NCBI GenBank assembly: GCA_016711325.1
Contig: JADJTH010000008.1
Coordinates: 62,001 to 126,000 of the forward strand
Reading direction: 5' to 3'
Length of the DNA stretch: 64,000 bases
DNA from: Nigerium sp.
GTDB taxonomy: Bacteria > Actinomycetota > Actinomycetes > Propionibacteriales > Propionibacteriaceae
The number at the start of each line of letters is the position of its first letter. The first letter of the stretch is position 1. Of the stretch, positions 19,250-27,583 are shown in pieces. Made by a program: the position numbers and the translations under genes. Under the pieces are notes generated by a model, which did not search any database, was not told where the DNA came from, and worked only from the letters and a program-made list of their open reading frames with translations.

Positions 19250-19274
19250 CCGGGGCCTCCCGGCGGTCCTTCGT

Positions 19275-20354
19275 TCAGCGCCAGACGACGACGGCCGGGG
19301 ACTGGGCGAGGTCGACCTCGAAGGCGCGATCCTGCGCGAAGGGCTGGCTGACCTCGCCGGTGAGCCCGTTGATGGTCACCGTCGCAGTCCCGGTGATCTC
19401 GAGATGGAACGTGCCGCTGGCGACGAGTGAACTGGGGTCGACGGTGGGCGCGAAGCCGGCCCACGGGTCGTTGGTGAGCCTCCACCGCACCGAGTCCGGC
19501 GCGATCTCGACGCCCTCGGTCGACACGCCGAACGGGCAGTCGGCCGGGCGCGACACCGTGGCGGCGAGGCATTCGTCGAACCGGGTCTTGACGGCGGTCA
19601 GCACCGCGTCGTGGCCGGCGTCCGACAGGGTGGGCGTGACCGCGATCTGCGCGCCTTCCCGGGCGGGGTCGCCGATGAAGGCGGTGGTCTCGCCGTCGAG
19701 GCGGAGGTAGCTGCTGCGCGGGGCCGCGGTGTAGGTGCCGGGGAACGCCGGGTTGGCGGTCTCGGTGAGCGTCGCGCCGTTGACGCTCAGGCCGCGTACG
19801 TCGGGCACCGTCAGCGTCGCCGTACCCCCCGCGATCTTCCATGCCGTCCGCCCATCGCCGACCAGCCGCAGTCGCGTGCTGACCCGCTCGTCGCCGAGCC
19901 GGTAGGTGGCGCCGGCGGTCGCCTCGGCGCCGTCCTGGTCGACCGCGGTGATCTCGATGTCGGTCAGCGGCGTGGTGCGCCGGGAGGCCTCCAGGACGTC
20001 GCGCGTGAGCAGCGCCGTGTTGGCGGGGCGTTCCGCCAGCTTGCCCAGCGCGTCGTCGGCGTCCGCGTCGGCGATGGCGGTCAGGTACGCGCCGGCGACG
20101 TCTTTGATGGCGTTCTCGCGCGCGAGCGCGCTGGTCGAGATGGCGAACCACACGACCACGGCGATGAGGATCACGACGAGCAGCCCGGACCCGAGCAGCG
20201 CGATCAACCGCGGGGTGTCGGGATCCTTCCGCGCCCCGTCGACGTGGGTCTCATCCGGGCCCGTCTCGTCGACACCGGTCTCGGACGCGGACGGCGCGCT
20301 GGTGTCGGCGGGCTCCGGCGTCAGGTCGGGTGCGGTGTGCTCGCTGTTCTCCAC
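19275..20354 (-). CDS. single-pass membrane protein, function unknown
   Basis: A 359-residue protein. The first ~50 residues are acidic and Ser/Thr/Pro-rich, followed by one membrane segment (about 53-75) and a ~280-residue outer region without a recognised domain. The region just after the membrane has an NTF2-like flavour (conserved-length helices, then alternating strands), but no diagnostic motif. GTG 20354 is chosen because GAGGAGG lies 5 bases before it; an in-frame ATG at 20384 lacks such a site. It lies between dapD and dapE. Confidence 0.6.
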   Translation of the reverse strand: MENSEHTAPDLTPEPADTSAPSASETGVDETGPDETHVDGARKDPDTPRLIALLGSGLLVVILIAVVVWFAISTSALARENAIKDVAGAYLTAIADADADDALGKLAERPANTALLTRDVLEASRRTTPLTDIEITAVDQDGAEATAGATYRLGDERVSTRLRLVGDGRTAWKIAGGTATLTVPDVRGLSVNGATLTETANPAFPGTYTAAPRSSYLRLDGETTAFIGDPAREGAQIAVTPTLSDAGHDAVLTAVKTRFDECLAATVSRPADCPFGVSTEGVEIAPDSVRWRLTNDPWAGFAPTVDPSSLVASGTFHLEITGTATVTINGLTGEVSQPFAQDRAFEVDLAQSPAVVVWR

Positions 20355-20416
20355 GCTGTCCTCCTCGAGTCGGCCACGTGCCATGATGCCACGGCCGTAT
20401 GGGCGTCCGACGCCAG

Positions 20417-20422
20417 TAGGGT
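20417..20422 (+). promoter_or_regulatory. leaderless -10 (TAGGGT) for dapE
   Basis: TAGGGT ends 7 bases before the dapE ATG at 20430. No ribosome-binding site is present. Confidence 0.6.
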
Positions 20423-20429
20423 GACGTCC

Positions 20430-21485
20430 ATGCCGCTCGATCTCACCGCCGATCTGCCCGCGCTGCTCCATCAGATCACCGACATCGAGTCGGTCAGCGG
20501 CCACGAGACCGATCTCGCCGACGCGATCGAGGCGACCCTGAGCGCCGCCTCACACCTGCGGATCGAGCGCGACGGCGACGCCGTCGTCGCGCGCACGAAC
20601 CTCGGCCGGCCCGCCCGCGTCGTCGTCGCCGGGCATATCGACACCGTCCCTGTCGCGGGGAACCTGCCGTCCTGGCGCGAGGGAGACCGGATCTACGGCC
20701 GCGGCACCTGCGACATGAAGGGCGGCGTCGCCGTGATGATCGCCGCCGCGGTGACGCTGGACGCCCCCCGTCACGACGTCACATGGATCTTCTACGACCA
20801 CGAAGAGGTCGAAGCCGCCAAGAATGGCCTCGGACGCCTCGCCCGCCGCCGACCGGGCCTGCTCGACGGCGAATTCGCGGTGCTCATGGAGCCGACCGCC
20901 GCCCGTATCGAGGGGGGCTGCCAAGGCACCCTGCGCTTCGAGATCACCCTCACCGGGCGCGCGGCCCACTCGGCGCGGAGCTGGCTCGGGCACAACGCGA
21001 TCCACGGCGCGGGCGCCGTGCTGCGCGTGCTGGAGAACTACGTTCCGCGTACGGTCGAGGTCGACGGTCTCGACTATCGCGAGGGCCTCAACGCGGTCGG
21101 CATCAGCGGCGGCATCGCCGGCAACGTGATTCCCGACCGCTGCACGGTCGTCGTCAACTTCCGGTTCGCGCCCGACCGCAGCATCGAGGACGCCAAACAG
21201 CACTGCCGCGACCTGTTCGGTGGGCGCGAGCTCGTCTTCACCGATGAGTCGCCCGCCGCGCGTCCGGGCCTGCACCTGCCTGCCGCAGCCGAGTTCCTCG
21301 CGGCCGTGGGGGGCGAGCCGCGCGCCAAGTACGGATGGACGGACGTGGCACGGTTCTCGGCCCTCGGCGTCCCCGCGGTGAACTTCGGCCCCGCCGACCC
21401 GGGCAAGGCGCACGCCGACGACGAGTTCTGCCCGGTCGCCGACCTGGATACCTGCTACGCGGCGATACTGCGCTGGCTCGGATGA
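20430..21485 (+). CDS. dapE: succinyl-diaminopimelate desuccinylase
   Basis: A 351-residue M20 metallopeptidase-family protein. The first metal ligand is in GHIDTVPVAGNLPSW (about 70-84), the bridging Asp in GRGTCDMKGG (about 91-100) and the catalytic Glu pair in YDHEEVE (about 127). It removes succinate from N-succinyl-LL-DAP in the cytoplasm, the last succinylase-specific step towards DAP. The long GHIDTVPVAGN signature is typical of the actinobacterial desuccinylases. It is divergent from the membrane protein gene and followed 13 bases later by the LOG gene. Confidence 0.93.
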   Translation: MPLDLTADLPALLHQITDIESVSGHETDLADAIEATLSAASHLRIERDGDAVVARTNLGRPARVVVAGHIDTVPVAGNLPSWREGDRIYGRGTCDMKGGVAVMIAAAVTLDAPRHDVTWIFYDHEEVEAAKNGLGRLARRRPGLLDGEFAVLMEPTAARIEGGCQGTLRFEITLTGRAAHSARSWLGHNAIHGAGAVLRVLENYVPRTVEVDGLDYREGLNAVGISGGIAGNVIPDRCTVVVNFRFAPDRSIEDAKQHCRDLFGGRELVFTDESPAARPGLHLPAAAEFLAAVGGEPRAKYGWTDVARFSALGVPAVNFGPADPGKAHADDEFCPVADLDTCYAAILRWLG

Positions 21486-21498
21486 GAAGGAAGAAACG

Positions 21499-22284
21499 AT
21501 GGCCGACAAGTCGAATGCCTCCCGCAAGCGCGCCAGGTGGCGCCCGCAGCGCGGGCAGTTCCAGGGCCCGGTCGTCCGTAGGGACGATCAGGTCCAGTCG
21601 ACGACCACCGACCAGCGGCTTCTGCAGGGCCGCCGCGGTGAGGACTGGGTGCACTCCGACCCCTGGCGGGTCTTCCGCATCCAGGCAGAGGTGGTGGAGG
21701 GCTTCGGCACGCTCGCGCCGCTCGGTCCCGCGGTGACCCTCTTCGGTTCGGCACGGACGTCGGTCGACCACCCCGCCTACGAGGACGCCCGGCGCCTGGG
21801 GGAGGCGTTCGCCAAAGAGGGCTACGCCGTGATCACCGGCGGCGGACCGGGCATCATGGAGGCCGCGAACCTGGGCGCGAGCGAGGCCGGCGGCACCTCG
21901 GTCGGGCTGGGAATCGAGTTGCCGTTCGAGCAGGGGCTCAACGCGCACGTCAACCTCGGCATCAACTTCCGGTACTTCTTCGTCCGCAAGCTGATGTTCC
22001 TCAAGTACGCCCAGGGCTTCGTCGTCCTCCGGGGCGGCATGGGCACGTTCGACGAGTTGTTCGAGGCGTTGACCCTCGTCCAGACCGGCAAGATGACCCG
22101 TTTCCCGATCGTGTTGTTCGGATCGGAGTACTGGGGTGGGCTGGTCGGCTGGCTCACTGAGACGGTGGCCGCCGAGAACTGCATCAGCCCCAAGGACCTC
22201 ACACTGTTCCACGTCGTGGACGACGTCGATCAGGCCGTCGCGATCATCCGCGAGCACGGCAACCAGCACGGCGCGAGGGTCTGA
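21499..22284 (+). CDS. LOG-family (TIGR00730) Rossmann-fold protein
   Basis: A 261-residue protein with the LOG/lysine decarboxylase-like fold. GGGPGIMEAAN lies near 113-123 and GGMGTFDELFE near 181-191, in the place of the usual PGGxGTxxE. Enzymes of this type hydrolyse nucleotide 5'-monophosphates such as cytokinin ribotides; the in vivo substrate here is unknown. The basic N-terminal ~60 residues are longer than in short LOG proteins. AAGGAAG precedes the ATG. Position between dapE and the DivIVA-domain gene matches the mycobacterial order. Confidence 0.85.
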   Translation: MADKSNASRKRARWRPQRGQFQGPVVRRDDQVQSTTTDQRLLQGRRGEDWVHSDPWRVFRIQAEVVEGFGTLAPLGPAVTLFGSARTSVDHPAYEDARRLGEAFAKEGYAVITGGGPGIMEAANLGASEAGGTSVGLGIELPFEQGLNAHVNLGINFRYFFVRKLMFLKYAQGFVVLRGGMGTFDELFEALTLVQTGKMTRFPIVLFGSEYWGGLVGWLTETVAAENCISPKDLTLFHVVDDVDQAVAIIREHGNQHGARV

Positions 22285-22287
22285 GCG

Positions 22288-22611
22288 ATGGTGTGGTTTC
22301 TGGGTGCGTGTGCGGTGGCCGTGCTGGGGCTGGCCGCCGTCGTGGGGAGCGGGCGGTTCGGCTCGCTCCCGCCGCCCGTGCACGACACCCCCGTCTTGGA
22401 TCTGCCGCCGGGTGCCCTGACCGGAGCGGACCTCCGGGCCATCCGTTTCGCCGGAGGCGGCCGTGGTTACGCGTGCGCGCAGGTCGACGAGGTGCTCGCG
22501 CGGCTGGCCGCGCAACTCGACGCCGCCGCGTCGCCCCCCGATGATCCTGCGGTGGTGGCCGAACCGGCCGCCGATGCGGTTGGCGCCGCCGGTGGTGAGG
22601 GTCTGCGATAA
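22288..22611 (+). CDS. small membrane-anchored DivIVA-domain protein
   Basis: A 107-residue protein with an N-terminal membrane segment (2-20) and a short DivIVA-type motif near 63-76 (RGYACAQVDEVLARL), the RGYxxxQVDxFL pattern of actinobacterial DivIVA-domain proteins. The rest is low complexity. It starts 3 bases after the LOG gene and precedes DUF3117. A link to the cell pole or septum is inferred from the domain only. Confidence 0.75.
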   Translation: MVWFLGACAVAVLGLAAVVGSGRFGSLPPPVHDTPVLDLPPGALTGADLRAIRFAGGGRGYACAQVDEVLARLAAQLDAAASPPDDPAVVAEPAADAVGAAGGEGLR

Positions 22612-22653
22612 TAGGGCAGAACGAGTTCTCGCAACCAGGCAGAGAGGGAGAAC

Positions 22654-22821
22654 ATGGCAGCAATGAAGCCCCGTACCGGTGAGGGCCCCATCGAGGTCGC
22701 GAAGGAGTCCCGTGTCATCGCGATGCGGATTCCCGCGGACGGTGGCGGCCGGCTTGTCATCGAGATGAACGCTGCCGAGGCAGCCGAGCTGCTGGAGGCC
22801 CTCAAGGCCGTGGTCGGCTGA
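22654..22821 (+). CDS. DUF3117 small conserved actinobacterial protein
   Basis: A 55-residue protein, recognised from its whole sequence: MKPRTGEGP at 4-12, VAKESRVIAMRIP in the middle and an acidic EMNAAEAAELLEAL near the end. It is almost invariant across actinobacteria (Rv1211 in M. tuberculosis, by memory) and its function is unknown. AGGGAG precedes the ATG at 22654. It lies between the DivIVA-domain gene and glgM, as in mycobacteria, and a strong terminator follows. Confidence 0.93.
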   Translation: MAAMKPRTGEGPIEVAKESRVIAMRIPADGGGRLVIEMNAAEAAELLEALKAVVG

Positions 22822-22847
22822 TCCGCCGGCACCTGATCGACACCGCA

Positions 22848-22878
22848 AACCCCCGGACGCTTGGAGCGTCCGGGGGTT
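22848..22878. terminator. bidirectional terminator between DUF3117 and glgM
   Basis: A perfect 13-base stem, AACCCCCGGACGC (22848-22860) with its complement at 22866-22878, over a 5-base loop TTGGA. It lies between two convergent genes and can serve both. Confidence 0.88.
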
Positions 22879-22896
22879 CGCCGTTCAGGTCTCGCC

Positions 22897-24096
22897 CTAC
22901 TTGGCCGACTTGGCCGAGCGGTGCGCCGCGGCGGCCTTGTAGACGTCGACGGTCTCCTGGGCGATCTTCTCCCAGCTGAACTCGTCGATGCAGCGCTGGC
23001 GTCCGGCCTTGCCCATCGCCTTCGCGCGGTCGAGGTCGCGGGTCAGCTCGTTGACCTTGTCGGCGAACTGCGACTCGAACGCCGCCACGTAGTCGGCGTC
23101 GCCGGCCTTGGCCGGGTCGTAGGGCACCAGCAGGCCGGTCACGCCGTCGACGACGACCTCGGGGATGCCGCCGACCGCGGACGCCACGACGGCCGTCTCG
23201 CAGGCCATCGCCTCGAGGTTCACGATGCCGAGCGGCTCGTAGATCGACGGGCACGCGAACACGTCGGCGGCCGTGTTGACCTGGCGGACGGCCTCGCGCG
23301 GCAGCATCTCCTGCACCCAGAACACCTTGCCGGGACGCTCGTTGTTGAGTTCGGCGAAGGCGTCGTTGAACTCGGCCGCGATCTCGGGGGTGTCGGGGGC
23401 GCCGGCCAGCAGCAGAAGGACGGTCTCGGGGTCGAACCGGCGCGCCGCGCGCACCAGGTGAATGAGGCCCTTCTGCCGCGTGATGCGACCCACGAACACC
23501 ACCAGCGGTGCGTCCTGCGGGATGCCCAGCTTGTCGAGCACATCCGTGTCGTGATCCGGCTTGAACTCGTCCGGATCGATGCCGTTCTTGACCACGTGGA
23601 TCCGCTCGGTCTCGACGAACGGGTAAGCGTCCTGGATGTTCTTGATCATGGCCGCGGACACGGCAATGACGGCGTCGGCGTTCTCGTAGGCCGTCTTCTC
23701 GATCCAGCTCGACACGCGGTAGCCGCCGGCCAGCTGCTCGACCTTCCACGGCCGGTCCGGCTCGAGGCTGTGAGCCGTGACGACGAGCGGGACGTCCTGG
23801 TACTCGGATGCCACGATGCCGGCGAATTGGGCGTACCAGGTGTGGGCGTGGATGACGTCCACCTCGGGCACCGCGGCGGCCATGGCCACGTTGGCGCCCA
23901 GGGTCCGCAGTGCGCCGTTGGCACCCTCGGGGAAGTCTTCGGCATGGGCGGTCGCACCCTCGCGGGGCTCGCCCATGCACTGGACGTCGACCGAATCGGT
24001 GAACTTACGAAGCTGAGGCACGAGCTGGCCCACATGTACGCCGGCGCCGCCGTAGATGTGGGGGGGATACTCGCGGGTGAAGATCGATACGCGCAT
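22897..24096 (-). CDS. glgM: GT4 glycosyltransferase, alpha-maltose-1-phosphate synthase type (GlgM/GlgA)
   Basis: A 399-residue GT4 enzyme. MRVSIFTREYPPHIYGGAG opens the protein, with the G-G acceptor/ADP loop. FVGRITRQKGL near 195 and a late E-x7-E-type segment (PSIYEPLGIVNLEAMA near 296) are GT4 hallmarks. Mycobacterial homologues (Rv1212c) use ADP-glucose and glucose-1-phosphate to make maltose-1-phosphate for glycogen synthesis by GlgE; older annotations say glycogen synthase. Divergent to glgC, the classic pairing. ATG 24096 matches the family start; an ATG 27 bases upstream is less likely. Confidence 0.9.
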   Translation of the reverse strand: MRVSIFTREYPPHIYGGAGVHVGQLVPQLRKFTDSVDVQCMGEPREGATAHAEDFPEGANGALRTLGANVAMAAAVPEVDVIHAHTWYAQFAGIVASEYQDVPLVVTAHSLEPDRPWKVEQLAGGYRVSSWIEKTAYENADAVIAVSAAMIKNIQDAYPFVETERIHVVKNGIDPDEFKPDHDTDVLDKLGIPQDAPLVVFVGRITRQKGLIHLVRAARRFDPETVLLLLAGAPDTPEIAAEFNDAFAELNNERPGKVFWVQEMLPREAVRQVNTAADVFACPSIYEPLGIVNLEAMACETAVVASAVGGIPEVVVDGVTGLLVPYDPAKAGDADYVAAFESQFADKVNELTRDLDRAKAMGKAGRQRCIDEFSWEKIAQETVDVYKAAAAHRSAKSAK

Positions 24097-24227
24097 GGGC
24101 CGATCGTGGCACAGATGGGGCACGGTCGGCGAGCGATCGAGGCCAACGGTGGAAGGGCGGATGGCGTCGGCGTCCGAATTGGTCCGCGAATGGCACTGTT
24201 CGATGGCCGAACACGGCCTCCGTGGCC

Positions 24228-24233
24228 TAGGTT
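24228..24233 (+). promoter_or_regulatory. leaderless -10 (TAGGTT) for glgC
   Basis: TAGGTT ends 7 bases before the glgC ATG at 24241. No ribosome-binding site is visible. Confidence 0.6.
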
Positions 24234-24240
24234 AGGCGCC

Positions 24241-25464
24241 ATGAGCGATCGACCGAACGTCTTGTCGATTGTCCTGGCCGGTGGCGAGGGCAAGCGGCTG
24301 ATGCCCCTCACTGCCGACCGGGCCAAGCCGGCGGTTCCCTTTGGCGGCACCTACCGCCTTATCGACTATGTCCTGTCCAATCTGGCGAACTCGGGCCTGA
24401 CCAAGATTGCGGTACTCACGCAATACAAGTCGCACTCCCTGGATCGGCACATTGCCCAGACCTGGCGCATGTCCACCCTGCTCGGCAGCTTCGTTGCCAG
24501 CGTCCCGGCGCAGCAGCGCACGGGCAAGCAGTGGTACATGGGCAGCGCCGATGCCATCTACCAGTCCCTGAACCTGATCACCGACGAGGATCCCGACTAC
24601 GTCGTCGTGTTCGGTGCCGACAACATCTACCGGATGGACGTCGGGGCCATGCTGAACGCGCACATCGCCTCCGGCGCCGAGTGCTCCGTCGCCGGCATCC
24701 GGGTTCCGCGTTCCGAGGCGTCCGCCTTCGGCATCATCGATGCCGCCGACGACGGCCGCATCATCCAGTTCCTCGAGAAGCCGGCCGATCCGCCCGGGTT
24801 GCCCGACAACCCCGACGAGTCCTTCGCGTCGATGGGCAACTACATCTTCAGTCGCAAGGCGTTCGTCGAGTGCCTGCAGGCAGACGCCGAGGACGAGGGC
24901 TCGAAGCACGATATGGGCGGCAACATCGTTCCGTTCTTCGTGGGCAAGGGCCAGGCCAACGTGTACGACTTCACGAAGAACGACGTGCCGGGCTCCACCG
25001 AGAAGGACCGCAACTACTGGCGCGACGTGGGCACCATCGACGCCTACCACGCCGCCCACATGGATCTGGTGAGCGTCGAACCGGAGTTCAACCTGTACAA
25101 CCGCAAGTGGTCGGTCTTCACCCAGCAGGCGCAGGCGCCTGGGGCGAAGTTCACGCTGCGCGGCACCGCCGAGGACTCGATCGTCTCGTCCGGCTGCATC
25201 ATCTCCGGCGGCGACGTCGACCGGTCGGTGCTCTCGCCGAACGTGGTCGTCGACAAGTGGGCGAAGGTCGAGGAATCGGTCGTCTTCTCCGGGGTCAAGA
25301 TCGGGCGCAACGCCGTGGTTCGCCGCGCGATCCTCGACAAGAACGTCGTCGTCGAGGACGGCGCGGAGGTCGGCGTGAACCGTGAGGCCGACCTGGCGCG
25401 TGGCTTCGACATCTCCGAGCAGGGCATCACCGTGGTCGCCAAGGGCGGGCGCGTCAACGCCTGA
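24241..25464 (+). CDS. glgC: glucose-1-phosphate adenylyltransferase
   Basis: The 407-residue length is usual. It begins with the nucleotidyltransferase loop LAGGEGKRLMPLT (12-24) and contains AKPAVPFGG, GSADAIYQ near 101, the catalytic FGADNIY near 122, the glucose-1-phosphate Lys in FLEKP and YWRDVGT near 260. The C-terminal left-handed beta-helix supports tetramer assembly and allosteric control. It makes ADP-glucose, the donor for GlgM. The promoter is divergent from glgM and a long perfect hairpin follows the gene. Confidence 0.95.
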   Translation: MSDRPNVLSIVLAGGEGKRLMPLTADRAKPAVPFGGTYRLIDYVLSNLANSGLTKIAVLTQYKSHSLDRHIAQTWRMSTLLGSFVASVPAQQRTGKQWYMGSADAIYQSLNLITDEDPDYVVVFGADNIYRMDVGAMLNAHIASGAECSVAGIRVPRSEASAFGIIDAADDGRIIQFLEKPADPPGLPDNPDESFASMGNYIFSRKAFVECLQADAEDEGSKHDMGGNIVPFFVGKGQANVYDFTKNDVPGSTEKDRNYWRDVGTIDAYHAAHMDLVSVEPEFNLYNRKWSVFTQQAQAPGAKFTLRGTAEDSIVSSGCIISGGDVDRSVLSPNVVVDKWAKVEESVVFSGVKIGRNAVVRRAILDKNVVVEDGAEVGVNREADLARGFDISEQGITVVAKGGRVNA

Positions 25465-25471
25465 GGCTTCC

Positions 25472-25514
25472 ACACCAGAAGGGCCCGGGAGAATCTCCCG
25501 GGCCCTTCTGGTGT
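25472..25514. terminator. long perfect hairpin terminator behind glgC
   Basis: Left arm 25472-25492 and right arm 25494-25514 are perfect complements over 21 bases around one A, with core AGAAGGGCCCGGGAGA. It lies between glgC and the convergent methyltransferase gene and can end transcription both ways. Confidence 0.9.
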
Positions 25515-25547
25515 CGTGCGGGGTCTGCGCGGCGGCGAGAATCCGGC

Positions 25548-26204
25548 TCAGGCGCGACGCGCGAGGAGCAAGCCCCCGCCGAGCGGCACCAGCACGGGCG
25601 TCAGCTCCTCGGACTCCGCGACCGCGGCCAGCGCCTCGCGGATGATGACCGTGTCGTCGTCGGTGTTGCCGGCGTCGGCGACCCGGCCGTCGGCGAGCGC
25701 ACGATGGACGGCGAGCAGGCCGCCCGGGCGCAGCAGTCGCAGCGCGGCCTCGACGTATTCGACGTACTCCAGCGGGTCGGCGTCCAGCAGCACGAGATCG
25801 TAAGCGCCGTCGCTGAGCTTGGGCAGCACCTGCAGTGCCTCGCCCGCGATCAGGCGCGCCCGCCGCGCGGCGATCCCGGCGGAGGCGAACACCGCGCGGG
25901 CGGACGCCTGGTGCTGAGGCTCGTTGTCGATCGAGGTCAGGACGCCGTCGGGCGCCATGCCCGTGAGGAGCGCGAGGCCGGACACCCCGGCGCCCGTGCC
26001 GACCTCGACGACCGCGCGGGCGTTGATCAGGCCCGTCAGGAAGGTCAGGACGGCGGCGGTGCCCGGTGAGACCGGCCGGATCCCGAGGCCCCTCGACGCT
26101 GCGCGCGCCTCGCGGGCGACATCGCTGTCGGGGACGAAGGCCTCGGCGTAGGCCACCGAGGCGGACGCGGCGGATGCCGGCGGCTTGATCGCTGCAGAGT
26201 TCAC
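25548..26204 (-). CDS. SAM-dependent O-methyltransferase
   Basis: A 218-residue class I methyltransferase of the caffeoyl-CoA/catechol O-methyltransferase type. VVEVGTGAGVSGL near 66-78 is the SAM loop, TSIDNEP near 91 the acidic strand end and DLVLLDADPLEYVEY near 136 the metal/substrate region. The substrate is unknown. The GTG at 26204 lies 6 bases after TAGGCT, so the mRNA is probably leaderless. It is divergent from dapA. The mycobacterial homologue (Rv1220c, by memory) sits next to sigE; here that neighbour is dapA. Confidence 0.85.
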   Translation of the reverse strand: MNSAAIKPPASAASASVAYAEAFVPDSDVAREARAASRGLGIRPVSPGTAAVLTFLTGLINARAVVEVGTGAGVSGLALLTGMAPDGVLTSIDNEPQHQASARAVFASAGIAARRARLIAGEALQVLPKLSDGAYDLVLLDADPLEYVEYVEAALRLLRPGGLLAVHRALADGRVADAGNTDDDTVIIREALAAVAESEELTPVLVPLGGGLLLARRA

Positions 26205-26210
26205 GTCCTC

Positions 26211-26216
26211 AGCCTA
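26211..26216 (-). promoter_or_regulatory. leaderless -10 (TAGGCT) for the O-methyltransferase gene
   Basis: On the minus strand TAGGCT ends 6 bases before the GTG at 26204. Confidence 0.55.
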
Positions 26217-26243
26217 CAGCGGGTGTCGGTGCTCGCGTGGCCC

Positions 26244-26249
26244 TAGACT
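26244..26249 (+). promoter_or_regulatory. leaderless -10 (TAGACT) for dapA
   Basis: TAGACT ends 7 bases before the dapA ATG at 26257. It forms a divergent pair with the methyltransferase promoter. Confidence 0.6.
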
Positions 26250-26256
26250 GCCGCTC

Positions 26257-27138
26257 ATGGCTCATGCACCCTTCGGACGGCTCCTCACGGCCATGGCGAC
26301 GCCGTTCTCCTCCGACGGTTCCCTCGACCTGGAGCAGGCGCGCCGACTGGCCGCCTACCTGGTCGACGAACAGGGGAACGACGCGCTGGTGATCAACGGA
26401 ACCACGGGCGAATCCCCGACGACCGACGACGACGAGAAGCGGCAACTGTTGCGCGCGGTCAAGGATGAGGTGGGCGACCGCGCCAAGGTGATCGCCGGCG
26501 TCGGCACCAACGAGACGGCCGCCACGATCGGCCGCTGCCGCGACGCCGCCGACGCCGAATGCGACGGCGTCCTCGTGGTCACCCCCTACTACAGCAAGCC
26601 GCCCGCCGACGCGCTGCTGGAGCACTTCCAGATCGTCGCCGACTCCACCGACCTGCCGGTGATGCTGTACGACATTCCCGGCCGCTCCGCGATCCCGATC
26701 CCCGAGGACACGCTCATCGAACTGGCGCGCCACCCGCGCATCGTCGCGGTGAAGGACGCCAAGGGCGACCTGGTCAGCTCGGCCAAGGTGATGAGCTGCA
26801 CCGACCTGGCCTATTACTCCGGCGACGATGCGGTAACGCTGCCGCTCATGTCGATCGGCGGCGTCGGCGTGGTCGGCACCTCGACGCACTTCACCGGTGC
26901 CGCCACCAGGGAGTGGATGGATCTGCTCGCGGACGGCGCCCACGACGAGGCGCTCGCGGTGTACCGCCGACTGCTGCCGGTCTACACCGGAGTGTTCGCG
27001 ACCCAGGGCTGCATGCTGGTCAAGGCCGGCCTGGCGGCGCGCGGGTTCGGGCCGGCCGTGCTGCGGCGTCCGCTCAAGCCCGCCAGTTCCGCCCAGGCGC
27101 GCACCTTCGTGCAGGTGCTGGAGGCGGCCGGCCTGTAG
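26257..27138 (+). CDS. dapA: 4-hydroxy-tetrahydrodipicolinate synthase
   Basis: A 293-residue TIM-barrel lyase of the DapA family. Conserved parts are NGTTGESPT near 47-55, VVTPYYSKP near 105 with the Tyr relay, YDIPGRSAIP near 138 with the catalytic Tyr, and VAVKDAKGDL near 164 with the Schiff-base Lys. It condenses pyruvate with aspartate semialdehyde, the first step of the lysine branch. Paralogues in this family exist, but the motif set fits DapA well. dapB is not adjacent. It lies between the methyltransferase and tatB genes. Confidence 0.88.
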   Translation: MAHAPFGRLLTAMATPFSSDGSLDLEQARRLAAYLVDEQGNDALVINGTTGESPTTDDDEKRQLLRAVKDEVGDRAKVIAGVGTNETAATIGRCRDAADAECDGVLVVTPYYSKPPADALLEHFQIVADSTDLPVMLYDIPGRSAIPIPEDTLIELARHPRIVAVKDAKGDLVSSAKVMSCTDLAYYSGDDAVTLPLMSIGGVGVVGTSTHFTGAATREWMDLLADGAHDEALAVYRRLLPVYTGVFATQGCMLVKAGLAARGFGPAVLRRPLKPASSAQARTFVQVLEAAGL

Positions 27139-27172
27139 GCCGGGCACGCGCGGCGGATCGCGGGAGGCGTCC

Positions 27173-27559
27173 GTGAACTTCTCCATGTCGGAGATCGTCG
27201 GGCTGGTGATCTTGGCGATCATCGTGTTCGGTCCCGACAAGCTGCCCGAACTCGCACGCAAGGCCGCGCGCGTGCTCGCCTACCTGCGCCGGATCGGCAA
27301 CGATGCCCGCGGCCAGCTCCGCAAGGAACTCGGTCCCGAGTTCGACGACATCCACCTCGGGGACCTCAACCCCAAGACACTGGTCGCCAAGCATCTGCTG
27401 TCCAGCGAGGAGGTCGCCGACCTTCGGCAGATCCGCGACGAAGCCCTCGCGGAAGGTGCCCTCGTGAAGGACGCGCTCGGCGCCTCGGACGACGCGAAGT
27501 CCGGCGCGTCCGCGGAGGCGGATGCGCCGATCGTTCCCTTCGATCCCGAGGCGACATAA
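27173..27559 (+). CDS. tatB: twin-arginine translocation protein TatB
   Basis: A 128-residue protein with an N-terminal membrane helix (about 5-20) ending FGPDKLPE, the TatA/B hinge, then an amphipathic helix and a charged tail. The length and the extended tail favour TatB over TatA. GTG 27173 has GGAGG 5 bases upstream. TatB works with TatC in recognising folded Tat substrates; tatA and tatC are not nearby. Its place before the MgtE-N/CBS, DUF1003 and mrp genes matches the mycobacterial tatB region. Confidence 0.9.
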   Translation: MNFSMSEIVGLVILAIIVFGPDKLPELARKAARVLAYLRRIGNDARGQLRKELGPEFDDIHLGDLNPKTLVAKHLLSSEEVADLRQIRDEALAEGALVKDALGASDDAKSGASAEADAPIVPFDPEAT

Positions 27560-27570
27560 CGGGCGTGCGC

Positions 27571-27576
27571 TACCCT
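27571..27576 (+). promoter_or_regulatory. leaderless -10 (TACCCT) for the MgtE-N/CBS gene
   Basis: TACCCT ends 7 bases before the GTG at 27584. Confidence 0.5.
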
Positions 27577-27583
27577 TCGCCTC

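Noticed and set aside
18307..20151. 614-codon extension of dapD
   Set aside because: The extra part runs through the neighbouring membrane protein gene in another frame. DapD similarity starts at 19236.
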